A DNA stretch of 64,000 nucleotides, taken from the NCBI RefSeq assembly GCF_024124745.1, contig NZ_JAMXRU010000002.1:21123-85122 (forward strand), read 5' to 3'. Below, piece by piece: positions 24,528-33,115 of the stretch; within the stretch, counting starts at the first letter, position 1; the number at the start of each line of letters is the position of its first letter. The stretch comes from Aeromicrobium sp. CnD17-E (lineage in GTDB: Bacteria; Actinomycetota; Actinomycetes; Propionibacteriales; Nocardioidaceae). The position numbers were made by a program, and so were the translations under genes. A model generated the notes under the pieces. It did not search any database, was not told where the DNA came from, and saw nothing but the letters and a program-made list of their open reading frames with translations.

Positions 24528-24914
24528 TCAGACATCGTCGACCCCGGGCACCGCGCAGAGCGGACCGTCGGAAGCGAGGTCGTCGAGCGTGCGCCGCAGA
24601 TCCGCGATGCGACGCTCCGCCTCGGCGACGAGCGAGTCCGTCAGCCCCTGCCAGTCATCGAGCGTCGGCTCCTCGGGCAGCGCGTCGAACAATGCGACGA
24701 CCTCCTGGACGGTCAGGCCCACACGCTGCGCCACACGACAGATCCGCACCATGCACGGGGCGAACTCGTCGTACCGGCGCTGATTGCCGCTCGTGCGGTG
24801 AGAGGTGAGCAGGCCCTGGCGCTCGTAGAAGCGGATCGCCGACGCGGCCACGCCCGACGCAGCGGCGACGTCACCGACGGTCAGCGTCGGTCCTTCGAGC
24901 CTGGTGGAGGACAC
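24528..24914 (-). CDS. MerR family regulator (SoxR-like)
   Basis: This protein of about 128 residues has the MerR HTH (LTVGDVAAASGVAASAIRFYERQGLLTSHRTSGNQRRY) followed by a dimerisation helix. Two cysteines occur (CMVRIC in the helix, C near the end: LCAVPG). There is no full SoxR Cys cluster. The start is uncertain: GTG 24914 is preferred; TTG 24938 would lie inside the operator. It is divergent from an FMN reductase and shares a promoter with a 19 bp spacer, the form MerR proteins activate. Confidence 0.82.
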   Translation of the reverse strand: MSSTRLEGPTLTVGDVAAASGVAASAIRFYERQGLLTSHRTSGNQRRYDEFAPCMVRICRVAQRVGLTVQEVVALFDALPEEPTLDDWQGLTDSLVAEAERRIADLRRTLDDLASDGPLCAVPGVDDV

Positions 24915-24927
24915 CTCTCGATCGTCG

Positions 24928-24959
24928 CTTGACTTCAACTAATGTTCAAGTCCTAGCGT
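24928..24959 (+). promoter_or_regulatory. MerR-type promoter with 19 bp spacer and dyad
   Basis: -35 TTGACT (24929-24934) and -10 TAGCGT (24954-24959) are separated by 19 bp. The dyad CTTGA...TCAAG (24928-24950) lies across the -35 and spacer. The downstream ATG at 24967 is 7 nt after the -10, so this promoter is probably also leaderless. Confidence 0.65.
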
Positions 24960-24966
24960 CAACGGC

Positions 24967-25560
24967 ATGGACTCTTCTGATGACCGGACCGCCTCCGAGA
25001 CCCTCCGGGTGGGCGTGATCGCCGGCAGCACCCGGCCCACGCGCCGTTCGCCCGCCATCGCGCATTGGGTGGCCGACGACACCTCCGCACCGACGCTGCA
25101 GCTCCACACGATCGACCTGCTCGACCACGACCTCTCCCTGCTGTCCGAGCCAACAGCTGCCGCCTTCGGCGAGTACGAGCAGGCCAGCACACTCGCCTGG
25201 TCGAAGACGGTCGCGTCCTACGATGCCTTCGTGCTCGTGGCGGCGGAGTACAACGCGTCCTTCCCCGCCGCCCTCAAGAACGCCCTCGACCACCTCTACG
25301 CCGAGTGGCACGGCAAGCCCGTCGGGCTCGTCGGCTACGGGATGGCAGGCGGTCTGCTGGCCGTCGAGGCGCTCCGCCCTGTCGTGGCCGAGCTGCGCAT
25401 GCACGTCGCGCCGACCACCCTCGCGCTCTCGGCCCACCGCGTCGACGATGGAAGCTACGTCCCCGCGAAGGACGAGGCCGACGCACTTCGCGCGATGCTC
25501 GGCGAGATCGCCGTGCTCGGCGCGGCTCTGCGCATTGCGCGTCAGGATGCGCTCGCATGA
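24967..25560 (+). CDS. NAD(P)H-dependent FMN reductase family protein
   Basis: This 197-residue flavodoxin-like reductase has the FMN phosphate loop VIAGSTRPTRRSP and the active-site motif EYNASFPAALKNALDHLYAEWHGKP, then VGLVGYGMAGG. It probably reduces FMN, quinones or an electrophilic compound using NAD(P)H. It is under the MerR-type promoter at 24928-24959 and overlaps the next gene by 4 nt (ATGA), forming a MerR-controlled two-gene operon. Confidence 0.88.
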   Translation: MDSSDDRTASETLRVGVIAGSTRPTRRSPAIAHWVADDTSAPTLQLHTIDLLDHDLSLLSEPTAAAFGEYEQASTLAWSKTVASYDAFVLVAAEYNASFPAALKNALDHLYAEWHGKPVGLVGYGMAGGLLAVEALRPVVAELRMHVAPTTLALSAHRVDDGSYVPAKDEADALRAMLGEIAVLGAALRIARQDALA

Positions 25561-26693
25561 GCCGCGACGAAGCACTCACCGGCGCGATCGCACGAGCCGC
25601 CCGCCCCCTCGACATCGACGACCTCGCCGCCTCCCTCGCCGACGCCACCGTGGTGGGTCTGGCCCCCACCACCCGCGAAGCCCAGGAGGTGGCCGACATC
25701 CAGGCGGATCTCGTCACCGCGTTGGTCGAGCGCGGGACCAGCACGTTCGTCCTGCAGGACACCACCGACATCGGAGCGCGACTGGACGCCTGGGTGCACG
25801 ACAGGGCGGGCGAGGACCTCTCGACGATCCAGGACGAGATGTGGGGCCCCTGGCAGACCATGTCGCTCGCACGCACCATTCACCGTCTGCGAGAGCATCA
25901 ACGGGCCCACCCACCGGTTGCGCTGGAGGTCCGTGGAATCCGTCGTCCGACCGCGACTGTCGCCGACTACGACGCGGTCGTCGCTGCCGTGTCAGGACGT
26001 CCCCAGTCCGAAGCCGTCTCCGAGCTGCTGACGACCATCCGGGTCGCACACGGCGGGGGCGAGCACGTCGAGCGCGCCCACGGGCGCTGGGACGGTCCGC
26101 CGTTCGTGGAGCTCGCCAGGGCGGCCCGCGACCTCACCGCGGTCGCGCTCGCCGGTCGCCCCGCCCTGTCCGAGGCTCGGCTCCGACTCGACCGCATCGT
26201 CGAGTTCCACGCCACATCGCTCAGCCAGGGCCACGACGGGTCCGAGGACGAGCGGCGAGCGGCTGAGGAACTGATCGGACACCTGACGCGAACCGGTCGG
26301 CGGGCGGTCGTGTGGGACGGCATCGGTCATCTCGCCGGCGCCGGACCCGCGTTCGGGTCCAGGCTGCGCGACGTGCTGCTCGACGACTACCGCTGCGTGC
26401 TCACCACATTCGGCCAGGGCCGGATCCGCGACCTCGACCTCCCACCGCCCCGAGCGGACAGCCTCGAGGCCTCGCTGGAGGTCGCCGCCGCCAGCTTCGG
26501 CGGGTCGGTGGTGGTCGACCTGCGCGCCGACGGCCGTGATCTCCTCACCAAGGCGCACCACGTGCGGCTGGTCTCGGGCATGTACGAACCGACGCGGGAT
26601 GACCGTCACTACATCACCGTCGACGACATGCCAGCGGCCTTCGACGTCCTCGTCCATGTCCCCCGCGTCTCCCCGGCAACCTTCATCTCGTGA
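25557..26693 (+). CDS. Erythromycin esterase-like protein with degenerate active site
   Basis: This 378-residue protein follows the PF05139 erythromycin esterase layout: an N-terminal strand with W/R helices (MWGPWQTMSLARTIHRLREH), AGHL, GSRLRDVLLDDYRCVLTTFGQG, VVVDLRADG, and FDVLVHVPRVSPATFI. The usual catalytic GExTHG segment reads GLAPTTR, lacking the His; the segment that normally carries the HNxH reads WDGIGH. The ancestral hydrolase chemistry is therefore probably lost or changed. It is translationally coupled to the FMN reductase. Confidence 0.7.
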   Translation: MSRDEALTGAIARAARPLDIDDLAASLADATVVGLAPTTREAQEVADIQADLVTALVERGTSTFVLQDTTDIGARLDAWVHDRAGEDLSTIQDEMWGPWQTMSLARTIHRLREHQRAHPPVALEVRGIRRPTATVADYDAVVAAVSGRPQSEAVSELLTTIRVAHGGGEHVERAHGRWDGPPFVELARAARDLTAVALAGRPALSEARLRLDRIVEFHATSLSQGHDGSEDERRAAEELIGHLTRTGRRAVVWDGIGHLAGAGPAFGSRLRDVLLDDYRCVLTTFGQGRIRDLDLPPPRADSLEASLEVAAASFGGSVVVDLRADGRDLLTKAHHVRLVSGMYEPTRDDRHYITVDDMPAAFDVLVHVPRVSPATFIS

Positions 26694-26703
26694 GACGCAG
26701 GGC

Positions 26704-29085
26704 TCAGACCACGCCCACCCACGCGAAGAACTCGTCCGCGGAGATCACCGGCTTGCCGTACTCGCGGGCCTTGCGCGCCTTGCCCGACTGGGTGCCGACC
26801 TCGGCGACGACGAGGAGGTCGCACTTCGTCTTGGTCACGTTGGCGGCGGGGAGGAGGCCGGCGTCGCGGGCGAGGCGCTCCATCTCGTCGCGCCCGTACG
26901 TCCGGCCCGACGGCGACGTCGCCGTGCCGGTGAAGCACACCCGCGCGCCGGGCTGCAGCACGTCGGACGCGGACGGGTTCGTCTTCGCGACCGACGCGAC
27001 GAGGTCGTCGACGAACCGCTCGTCGAGCAGTGACTCGACCGTGCGCAGGCGCTCGACGAGCTGGGGCGAGAGGCTCGACGCCTTCGTCGCGACGTTGGCC
27101 AGCCGCGCGACCACCGCGTCGGCCACCACCCGCGGTGGGCGCTCCCCCGACGGGGCGGCAACACCTCCGAGCAGCGTCGCACTCACCCCGACGCTCGCCT
27201 CCACCAGCGCGGAGAGGGTGGGGAGGCGGTCGGTCGACGGGGGCGAGAGGTCGGGGTCGCGGGTGAGCAGGTAGCTCGGGTCGGGCAGGCCCTCGGCCGG
27301 CTCGAACGGCGTGCTTGCAGCGACGGCGAGGCCCTCGTGGCGCATCCGCGTGAACGCCGAGAGCGCCGCTCGCGCCTGGTCGGCCGCACGACCCGACGAC
27401 ATCGCCATCCGCTCCGCCGAGGTCAGCCCACCGAGCGGCAGCTCGACGCCGAAGCCCATCGGCACCACGTGCTGCAGGCGCTTGAGCTCGAAGTCGACCA
27501 TGCCGAGGGCGTCGTCCACCCGCGAGCCGACGAGCGTGACGCCCTCGAGCAGCGGCGCGAGCACCGCCCAGGCCTCCGGCAGGGTCGGTGCGAGCAGCAC
27601 GTCGTCGGCAGAGATGCCGAACCGGGAACGCGCGTCGGCGAGGTCGCGCTCGGGATTCACGAGGGTGCTCACCGCGGTGCCGTCGTCGAACGCGACCGCC
27701 AGCTCCACCGGGCGCGGCCGCGAGAAGGTGCCCTCGTCGCCGACGAAGCAGACCCCCAGCGCCGCGAAGCGGTCCGGCGCCGTGCGCGCCACCTCGCCCG
27801 ACAGGAACCGCGTGACCCGGCGGTCGGTGCGGAGGTGCCGCGGCTCGATCGGCCGCTTCAGCACCAGCCCCGCCATCGACGTCGCCCGGCTCAACGCCAC
27901 GTACACCTGGCCGGTCGCGAACACCCCGCCCGTCAGGTCGACGACGAGCCGGTCGAGCGTCTGCCCCTGGCTCTTGTGGATCGTGATCGCCCACGCGAGC
28001 CGGCACGGCAGCTGCCGGTACGTGCCCACCACCTCGCGGCTCAGCGTGCCGCCGTCGACGACCGGCCGCGTCACCTCCCACGTGTACTCGTCGACCGTGA
28101 CCACCGAGCCGTCGGCCAGCTCCACCTCCAGCTCGACGTCGCCCGAGACGTCGTCGGCCTCGATGCCCACCACGCGCGCGAGCGAGCCGTTGACCCACCG
28201 GTCGCTCGGATCGTTGGTGAGCATCATGACCTGCGCTCCGACCTTCAGCCGCAGCACCGTGTCGGTGGGCGGGTCGAAGCCGCCGAGGTCGCCGCTCTCC
28301 CGCGCGACGCTCGTGACGACGTCGCCCGGCAGCCGCTCCAGCCGCTCCCGGTTGCGCGCGGTGACGATGGAGTTCGACGGTGCGAGCGTCAGCCACAGCT
28401 CGTCCTCCGGCGGCTCGAAGTCGCGGTCGACGCGGCTGTTCAGCTCCTCGCGCGCCTGCTCCAGCAGCACCCCCTCGCGCACCGCGTTGAGCAGACCGGT
28501 GAGCGTGTCGTCGCCGAGCTGGCGGAACACCGTCGTGAGCGCGACGGTCGGGAACGCGTCGCGGTCGAAGCAGTGCGCGGAGTAGAAGTACTCGGTGTCG
28601 TACTGGGTGCGGAAGAACTCGGTCTCGCGGTCGCCGACGATCGGCGGCAGCTGCAGCAGGTCGCCGACCAGCACGACCTGCACCCCACCGAACGGCTCCC
28701 CCTCCCGCGGCCCGAACCGACGCAGCGCGGCCTCGACCATGTCGAGCACGTCGGCACGCACCATCGACGCCTCGTCGACCACGAGCGTCTGCAGACCGCG
28801 GATGGCGCGCGTGAACCGTCCTGGCCGGTAGGCACCGGAGCGGACGTCGTCGAGCGTCGTGGTCGGGCGGAAGCCGAACAGCCGGTGGATCGTGTAGCCG
28901 TCGACGTTCAGCGCGGCGATGCCGGTCGGCGCGGCCACCACCACGCGGCGCTCCGTCGTCTCCAGGAAGTGCCGCACGAGCGTCGACTTGCCGGTGCCCG
29001 CCTTGCCCGTGAGGAACAGGTGGCTGCCCGACTCCAGGAGCTCCAGCGCGCGCTCGATCTCCGGCGTGATGGTCAGGTCGGGCAC
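26704..29085 (-). CDS. PIF1-like DNA helicase with C-terminal BRCT domain
   Basis: This 793-residue protein has Walker A GKAGTGKST (27-35), Walker B VVDEASM (near 101), GDLLQLPP, and the late motifs AITIHKSQGQTLD and VYVALSRATS, which together define PIF1/RecD2-type superfamily 1B helicases. After about residue 460, PVELAVAFDDGTAVSTLVNPE resembles a degenerate DEDD exonuclease domain. Residues about 705-790 form a BRCT domain (CFTGTATSPSG...CDLLVVAEVGTQSGKARKAREYGKPVIS). It probably acts in DNA repair or replication restart. The GTG start at 29085 follows CACCCT at 6 nt. It converges on the Ere-like gene with a 10 bp gap. Confidence 0.85.
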   Translation of the reverse strand: MPDLTITPEIERALELLESGSHLFLTGKAGTGKSTLVRHFLETTERRVVVAAPTGIAALNVDGYTIHRLFGFRPTTTLDDVRSGAYRPGRFTRAIRGLQTLVVDEASMVRADVLDMVEAALRRFGPREGEPFGGVQVVLVGDLLQLPPIVGDRETEFFRTQYDTEYFYSAHCFDRDAFPTVALTTVFRQLGDDTLTGLLNAVREGVLLEQAREELNSRVDRDFEPPEDELWLTLAPSNSIVTARNRERLERLPGDVVTSVARESGDLGGFDPPTDTVLRLKVGAQVMMLTNDPSDRWVNGSLARVVGIEADDVSGDVELEVELADGSVVTVDEYTWEVTRPVVDGGTLSREVVGTYRQLPCRLAWAITIHKSQGQTLDRLVVDLTGGVFATGQVYVALSRATSMAGLVLKRPIEPRHLRTDRRVTRFLSGEVARTAPDRFAALGVCFVGDEGTFSRPRPVELAVAFDDGTAVSTLVNPERDLADARSRFGISADDVLLAPTLPEAWAVLAPLLEGVTLVGSRVDDALGMVDFELKRLQHVVPMGFGVELPLGGLTSAERMAMSSGRAADQARAALSAFTRMRHEGLAVAASTPFEPAEGLPDPSYLLTRDPDLSPPSTDRLPTLSALVEASVGVSATLLGGVAAPSGERPPRVVADAVVARLANVATKASSLSPQLVERLRTVESLLDERFVDDLVASVAKTNPSASDVLQPGARVCFTGTATSPSGRTYGRDEMERLARDAGLLPAANVTKTKCDLLVVAEVGTQSGKARKAREYGKPVISADEFFAWVGVV

Positions 29086-29292
29086 GGGGCCAGGGTGTCA
29101 TGCCGGGCGTCGCGGCAGGCCCGCGCGCATGATCCGAGGCGACGGGAACGGGTGTCGATACCGGATGGCGCGCCGTTTGGGAAGGCTTCTTCAGGAGATC
29201 GAGAGAAGGGCGCGCCGAGCCTGCCGGCCCTGCGAGTGTCGCGATCGCAGCGCCGCTCACCCGGCGGCGCCCGACACGAGAGAGCGGCCCCC

Positions 29293-30372
29293 ATGCCCCC
29301 TTCCGCCCCCTTGACCGCGGTCACGACGGTCACCGCCACCGCGGTGCTCGCCAGCCTGCTCGCGGCCCCCTCCACCCGCCCGCCCGTCCTGCAGGGCGCG
29401 TCCGACACGTCGGTCGCGACCACCACGCAGCGCGTCGACGACGGCTCCACCCGCACCGTCGACACGACCGACCCGTCCGACGAACGGCTCCCCCTCAACG
29501 GCGACCTGACCGCCACCACCCCGACGCCGGCGCCGGTCTACCCGGGCGGCTCCGGCTGGGAACCGATCCGTCGCTCGACCACGCAGCAGATCACCATCGG
29601 CGGCGTCGGCACCGTGCCCGCCGACGCCTTCGGCGCGCAGCTCAAGGTCACCGGCCGCTGGCTGACGAAGAAGGACCCCGGCGTGCTCGCGGTCCGGGAC
29701 CCCGAGCTGGGCGGCGACGTCATGTGGATCGAGCCCCCCACCGCGTCGAGCTACGTCTCCACCGAGACCTTCGCGACGACGCTCTCGCAGGACGGCACGA
29801 TCGAGATCCAGAACTCCTCGCGCACCGACATCGACGTGAAGGTCGAGGTGCTCGGCTGGTACGCCGACCCCGACCCGCAGAGCGACGTCGGCGCGGGCGT
29901 CGAGGACGGCTTCGCGCTGATCGAGCAGATCCCCGACGCCGAGACCACCACGCAGGACGACATCGACGCCTGGCTCACCGACCAGGGCCTGGCGCGCGAG
30001 GAGTCCGTCTCCGACGCCGACTCCACCGAGGCGAGCCCCGCGGTCTTCGACCCCCGCTCCGACCGCTCGGCCCTCGCGACGGGCGCGGCCGCCTGCGTCC
30101 GCTCGATCGTCATCGCCGTCATCAGCAACATCTTCCTCGTCGCCAAGCTCGCGAAGGTAAAGGCGGCGATCAAGGCCGTCGGCGGTGCGAAGAAGGCCTA
30201 CCGCGCGCTGCGCAAGGCGTACAAGGCCTACCGCAAGGCGGGCTACGGCCGGTCGTCGTCGGCCAAGTACGCCTTCCGGAAGGTGTTCAAGCGCGACGGC
30301 GTCGGCAAGGAGGCGCAGGCCGTCCTGCTCGAGATCGCGTCCGTCCAGGGCGTCATCGACAACTGCTTCTAG
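29293..30372 (+). CDS. Secreted protein with Ig-like domain and basic C-terminal region
   Basis: This 359-residue protein has a hydrophobic N-terminal signal (about 7-26), a Thr/Ser-rich linker, then a beta-sandwich-like domain ending DVKVEVLGWYAD. That ending resembles the VDVxGWF end of a domain repeated in many actinobacterial secreted proteins. An acidic linker follows. The last 90 residues differ: a hydrophobic stretch (RSIVIAVISNIFLVAKLA), then a strongly basic amphipathic segment rich in KAYRALRKAYKAYRKA, then a Cys near the end. The C-terminus could insert in membranes. It is followed 13 bp later by a small membrane protein gene. Confidence 0.7.
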   Translation: MPPSAPLTAVTTVTATAVLASLLAAPSTRPPVLQGASDTSVATTTQRVDDGSTRTVDTTDPSDERLPLNGDLTATTPTPAPVYPGGSGWEPIRRSTTQQITIGGVGTVPADAFGAQLKVTGRWLTKKDPGVLAVRDPELGGDVMWIEPPTASSYVSTETFATTLSQDGTIEIQNSSRTDIDVKVEVLGWYADPDPQSDVGAGVEDGFALIEQIPDAETTTQDDIDAWLTDQGLAREESVSDADSTEASPAVFDPRSDRSALATGAAACVRSIVIAVISNIFLVAKLAKVKAAIKAVGGAKKAYRALRKAYKAYRKAGYGRSSSAKYAFRKVFKRDGVGKEAQAVLLEIASVQGVIDNCF

Positions 30373-30385
30373 GGGGCACCGCGTC

Positions 30386-30586
30386 ATGAAGAGCATCGAC
30401 GACTACATCGGCGTCCTCGCCGTCACCGCCGTCACGTGCGTCGTGATCGGCTACGTCGACAGCGACGAGGCCACGTCGGGCGCCTACACGCTCGGCTGCG
30501 TCATCGCGATCTACCTGCTGGTCGTCTACGTCGTGCGACGGCTGCGCGACCGACGCCCGGTCGACGACGAGCCGCCAGCGCCGTAG
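30386..30586 (+). CDS. Small membrane protein, 66 aa
   Basis: This protein has two predicted membrane segments (about 7-24 and 32-49) separated by a short acidic loop, with a basic RRLRDRR stretch and a Pro-rich tail. The AGGGGG ribosome binding site lies at the stop of the upstream secreted-protein gene, so the two genes form an operon closed by the hairpin at 30598-30635. The small size, topology and pairing are compatible with an immunity, accessory or holin-like role, but nothing shows which. Confidence 0.65.
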   Translation: MKSIDDYIGVLAVTAVTCVVIGYVDSDEATSGAYTLGCVIAIYLLVVYVVRRLRDRRPVDDEPPAP

Positions 30587-30597
30587 ATCTCGGCCCC

Positions 30598-30635
30598 CCG
30601 ACGGCCCCGTCCTCCCCCGAGGGCGGGGCCGTCGG
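30598..30635 (+). terminator. Stem-loop terminator
   Basis: A 12 bp perfect stem (CCGACGGCCCCG/CGGGGCCGTCGG) with a 14 nt loop lies 11 bp after the small membrane protein stop. Confidence 0.75.
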
Positions 30636-30674
30636 ACGTCGAGGAGCAGCCGGTGACCTGGACGTCCCACCCAC

Positions 30675-30680
30675 TACGCT
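30675..30680 (+). promoter_or_regulatory. -10 box TACGCT, leaderless promoter
   Basis: TACGCT lies 6 nt before the GTG at 30687. Confidence 0.5.
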
Positions 30681-30686
30681 CGCCGC

Positions 30687-31109
30687 GTGGACACTGCGAC
30701 GCTGCTCCTGCTCGGCCTCCTCCTCGTGGCGTGCGTCGGCCTCAAGCAGCTGGTCGACATCAAGCGGGCGTCGCGGGCGGCTGCGAGCAGCGCCTACGTG
30801 CAGCGGTACTGGCAGATCGCGGACGATCTGCGTCGGGCCGGCAGCGACCCGCACCGGATCCACGAGGATCCTCGATACCTGCAGCTGCTGGACGACGAGC
30901 TCGCCGTCGCGGCCATCGGCCTGCTCGACGAGCAACAGTGGGCCACGTGGCACGGCGCCCTCGACGAGGAGCCGGCGCGGACGAGGGTCGTCGACGCGCT
31001 CCAGGTTTACGACCCCGGGACGGTCGGATTCCCCCGCCTGCGCCGCTGCCTCGACCAGCGGCAGCGCGACGGCGCACGCCACGACATCTCGCGCTGCGCC
31101 GGCGCCTGA
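30687..31109 (+). CDS. Hypothetical membrane-anchored protein, 140 aa
   Basis: It has one N-terminal hydrophobic segment (residues 4-22) followed by a helical cytoplasmic or periplasmic domain of about 115 residues (YVQRYWQIADDLRRAG, LDDELAVAAIGLLDEQQWATWHGAL). No conserved domain is recognised. The GTG start is leaderless, and strong terminators lie on both sides, so it is a single-gene unit. Confidence 0.65.
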   Translation: MDTATLLLLGLLLVACVGLKQLVDIKRASRAAASSAYVQRYWQIADDLRRAGSDPHRIHEDPRYLQLLDDELAVAAIGLLDEQQWATWHGALDEEPARTRVVDALQVYDPGTVGFPRLRRCLDQRQRDGARHDISRCAGA

Positions 31110-31116
31110 ACGTGCC

Positions 31117-31147
31117 GCGGCCCCGCCCTCGAGGAGGACGGGGCCGC
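31117..31147. terminator. Stem-loop between convergent genes
   Basis: GCGGCCCCG/CGGGGCCGC form a 9 bp perfect stem with a 13 nt loop between stops at 31109 and 31161. It can serve both directions. Confidence 0.65.
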
Positions 31148-31160
31148 GCCAGGCGGTGCG

Positions 31161-32027
31161 TCAGACGTCGAGACCGGACTCGATCGTCTTGAGCTCGTCG
31201 TCGGTCAGCTCGAGGTCGGCCGCCTCGGCCGAGTTCTTCGCCGACTCCGGACGCGAGGCGCCGGGGATCGGGACCACGACGGGCGCCTGCGCGAGGTGCC
31301 ACGCGAGCGCCACCTGGTGCGGGCTCACGCCCCGCGCGTCGGCCACCTCCTGGAAGGCGGAGTGGTCGGAGCCGAAGTCGCCGGCCTTCTTGATGCCGCC
31401 GAACGGGCTCCACGGCAGGAACGCGACGCCGATCTCGGCGCAGTGGCGAAGCTCGTCACGGCTCGACAGGAACGCCGGGCTGAACTGGTTCTGCACCGAC
31501 ACGAGCCGCCCGTCGAGCACCTCGTTGGCCTCGTCGATCTGCGCGACCGTGGCGTTGGAGATGCCGGCCTGCTGGATGACGCCCTCGTCGAGCAGCTCCT
31601 TCAGCGCGCCGATCGACTCCGCGTACGGCACCTCCGGGTCGGGTCGGTGGAACTGGTAGAGACCGATCGACTCGACGCCGAGGCGCTGCGCCGACGCCTT
31701 CGCGGCGTCCTTCAGGTAGTCCGGATGGCCGTTCTGCGTCCACGAGCCGTCGCCCGGACGCAGGTGACCGCCCTTCGTCGCGACGAGCACGTCCTTGCCG
31801 GCCGCGTGGCTCTTCAACGCCTCCGCGATGAGCTCCTCGTTGTGGCCGACCTCGTTCGCGTCGCGGTGGTACGCGTCGGCGGTGTCGATGAAGGTCACGC
31901 CGGCGTCGAGCGAGGCGTGGATCGTGGCGATCGAGCGCTCACGGTCCGGCCGCCCCTCGATGGACATCGGCATGCCGCCGAGTCCGATCGCGCTGACGGT
32001 CACGTTGCCGATGGTGCGCTGCTGCAC
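31161..32027 (-). CDS. Aldo/keto reductase
   Basis: This 288-residue (alpha/beta)8 oxidoreductase has the catalytic tetrad Asp48, Tyr53, Lys85 and His127 (FIDTADAYHR, VATKGGH, LYQFHRPD). The C-terminal NADPH-binding motif VVVPIPGASRPESAKNSAEA is present. The substrate is unknown; the family reduces aldehydes and ketones. The upstream GAGG is 8-11 nt from the ATG. It appears to be a single gene ending at the shared terminator. Confidence 0.93.
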   Translation of the reverse strand: MQQRTIGNVTVSAIGLGGMPMSIEGRPDRERSIATIHASLDAGVTFIDTADAYHRDANEVGHNEELIAEALKSHAAGKDVLVATKGGHLRPGDGSWTQNGHPDYLKDAAKASAQRLGVESIGLYQFHRPDPEVPYAESIGALKELLDEGVIQQAGISNATVAQIDEANEVLDGRLVSVQNQFSPAFLSSRDELRHCAEIGVAFLPWSPFGGIKKAGDFGSDHSAFQEVADARGVSPHQVALAWHLAQAPVVVPIPGASRPESAKNSAEAADLELTDDELKTIESGLDV

Positions 32028-32111
32028 TGGGTCCTCCTGAGGTCGATGGAAGTCGTTGAACCTTCACCTTCGACCGTACGCCTCGTGCGCGAGCGCGCCA
32101 GCCGAGCGACC

Positions 32112-33062
32112 TCAGGAACCCGACACGTCGACGACGTTCAGCAGAGGCTCCCCCGCTGCGATGCGTCGCACCTGCTCGCGCACCAGTGGGCCGACCCGCT
32201 CCATCCGCGTCGCCACCGCGCCGCCGACGTGGGGCGCGACGAGCACGCCCGGCGTGGACCAGAGCGGGTGGTCGTCGGGCAGCGGCTCGGGGTCGACGAC
32301 GTCGAGCGCCAGGCGCACGTGGCCGGACTGCGCGTACCGCACGAGCGCGTCGGTGTCGGCGACCTTGCCGCGCGCGACGTTCACCAGCAGCGCGCCGTCC
32401 TGCATGGCAGCGAGGAAGGCGTCGTCGACGAGGTGGTGCGTCGACTCGCCGTAGGGCACCGCGACGACCACGACGTCGACGTCGGCGAGCAGGTCGTGCA
32501 CCTCGTCGATGCCGTGCACGTGGCCCCGCTCGTCGTCGCGCGCCGACGACGCGACCCGCACGAGGTCGACGCCGAACCCGTCGAGGCGACGTTCGACCTG
32601 GTGGCCGATGCCGCCGACGCCGAGCAGGAGCACCCGCTTGCCGAGCAGCCCGGGGCGCGCCGCGCCCTTGTCCCACCGGCCCTCCCCTCGGGCGGCGTTG
32701 CGGACGAAGTCGTCGAGCCCGCGCAGCGACGCCAGGGTGAGCGCGACCGCCAGCTCGGCGGTCGGCTCCTCGTGCACGTCGACCGCGTTGCACCAGGTGA
32801 TGCCGTCGGGCACGTTGCCGATCGCGTCGTCGTAGCCGAGCGACTGCGCCTGCACGGCCTTGATCCGGTCGGCGTCGAGGACGGACAGGTCGCCGGTGAG
32901 CTGGTAGGGACGGACGGCGAGGTCGAGCACCACGTCGGCCGGGGGTGGTCCGGAGAAGTCCCAGACGTGGAGCTCGGCCGTCCCGTCGGACTCCAGGTCG
33001 GCGAACAGGTCGCGGGTCTCGTCGTCGGGGAGGCTCAGCTGCACGGGCATGGGTCCGATCAT
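32112..33062 (-). CDS. D-isomer specific 2-hydroxyacid dehydrogenase
   Basis: This 316-residue NAD(P)-dependent dehydrogenase has the nucleotide loop LGVGGIGHQVE, the catalytic Arg in LLVNVARGKV, the acidic residue in LDVVDPEPLP, and the catalytic His in VAPHVGGA. The substrate may be glyoxylate, hydroxypyruvate or another 2-keto acid. GAGGGA precedes the ATG at 33062; the ATG at 33050 is also possible. It is divergent from the YkvA gene with 53 bp between starts. Confidence 0.9.
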   Translation of the reverse strand: MIGPMPVQLSLPDDETRDLFADLESDGTAELHVWDFSGPPPADVVLDLAVRPYQLTGDLSVLDADRIKAVQAQSLGYDDAIGNVPDGITWCNAVDVHEEPTAELAVALTLASLRGLDDFVRNAARGEGRWDKGAARPGLLGKRVLLLGVGGIGHQVERRLDGFGVDLVRVASSARDDERGHVHGIDEVHDLLADVDVVVVAVPYGESTHHLVDDAFLAAMQDGALLVNVARGKVADTDALVRYAQSGHVRLALDVVDPEPLPDDHPLWSTPGVLVAPHVGGAVATRMERVGPLVREQVRRIAAGEPLLNVVDVSGS

Positions 33063-33103
33063 GCCGGTCCCTCGCCGACGTGCACGCCGTCGGTACGCGC
33101 ACC

Positions 33104-33109
33104 TACCGT
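33104..33109 (+). promoter_or_regulatory. -10 box TACCGT, leaderless promoter
   Basis: TACCGT lies 6 nt before the ATG at 33116. Confidence 0.5.
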
Positions 33110-33115
33110 GGCTGC

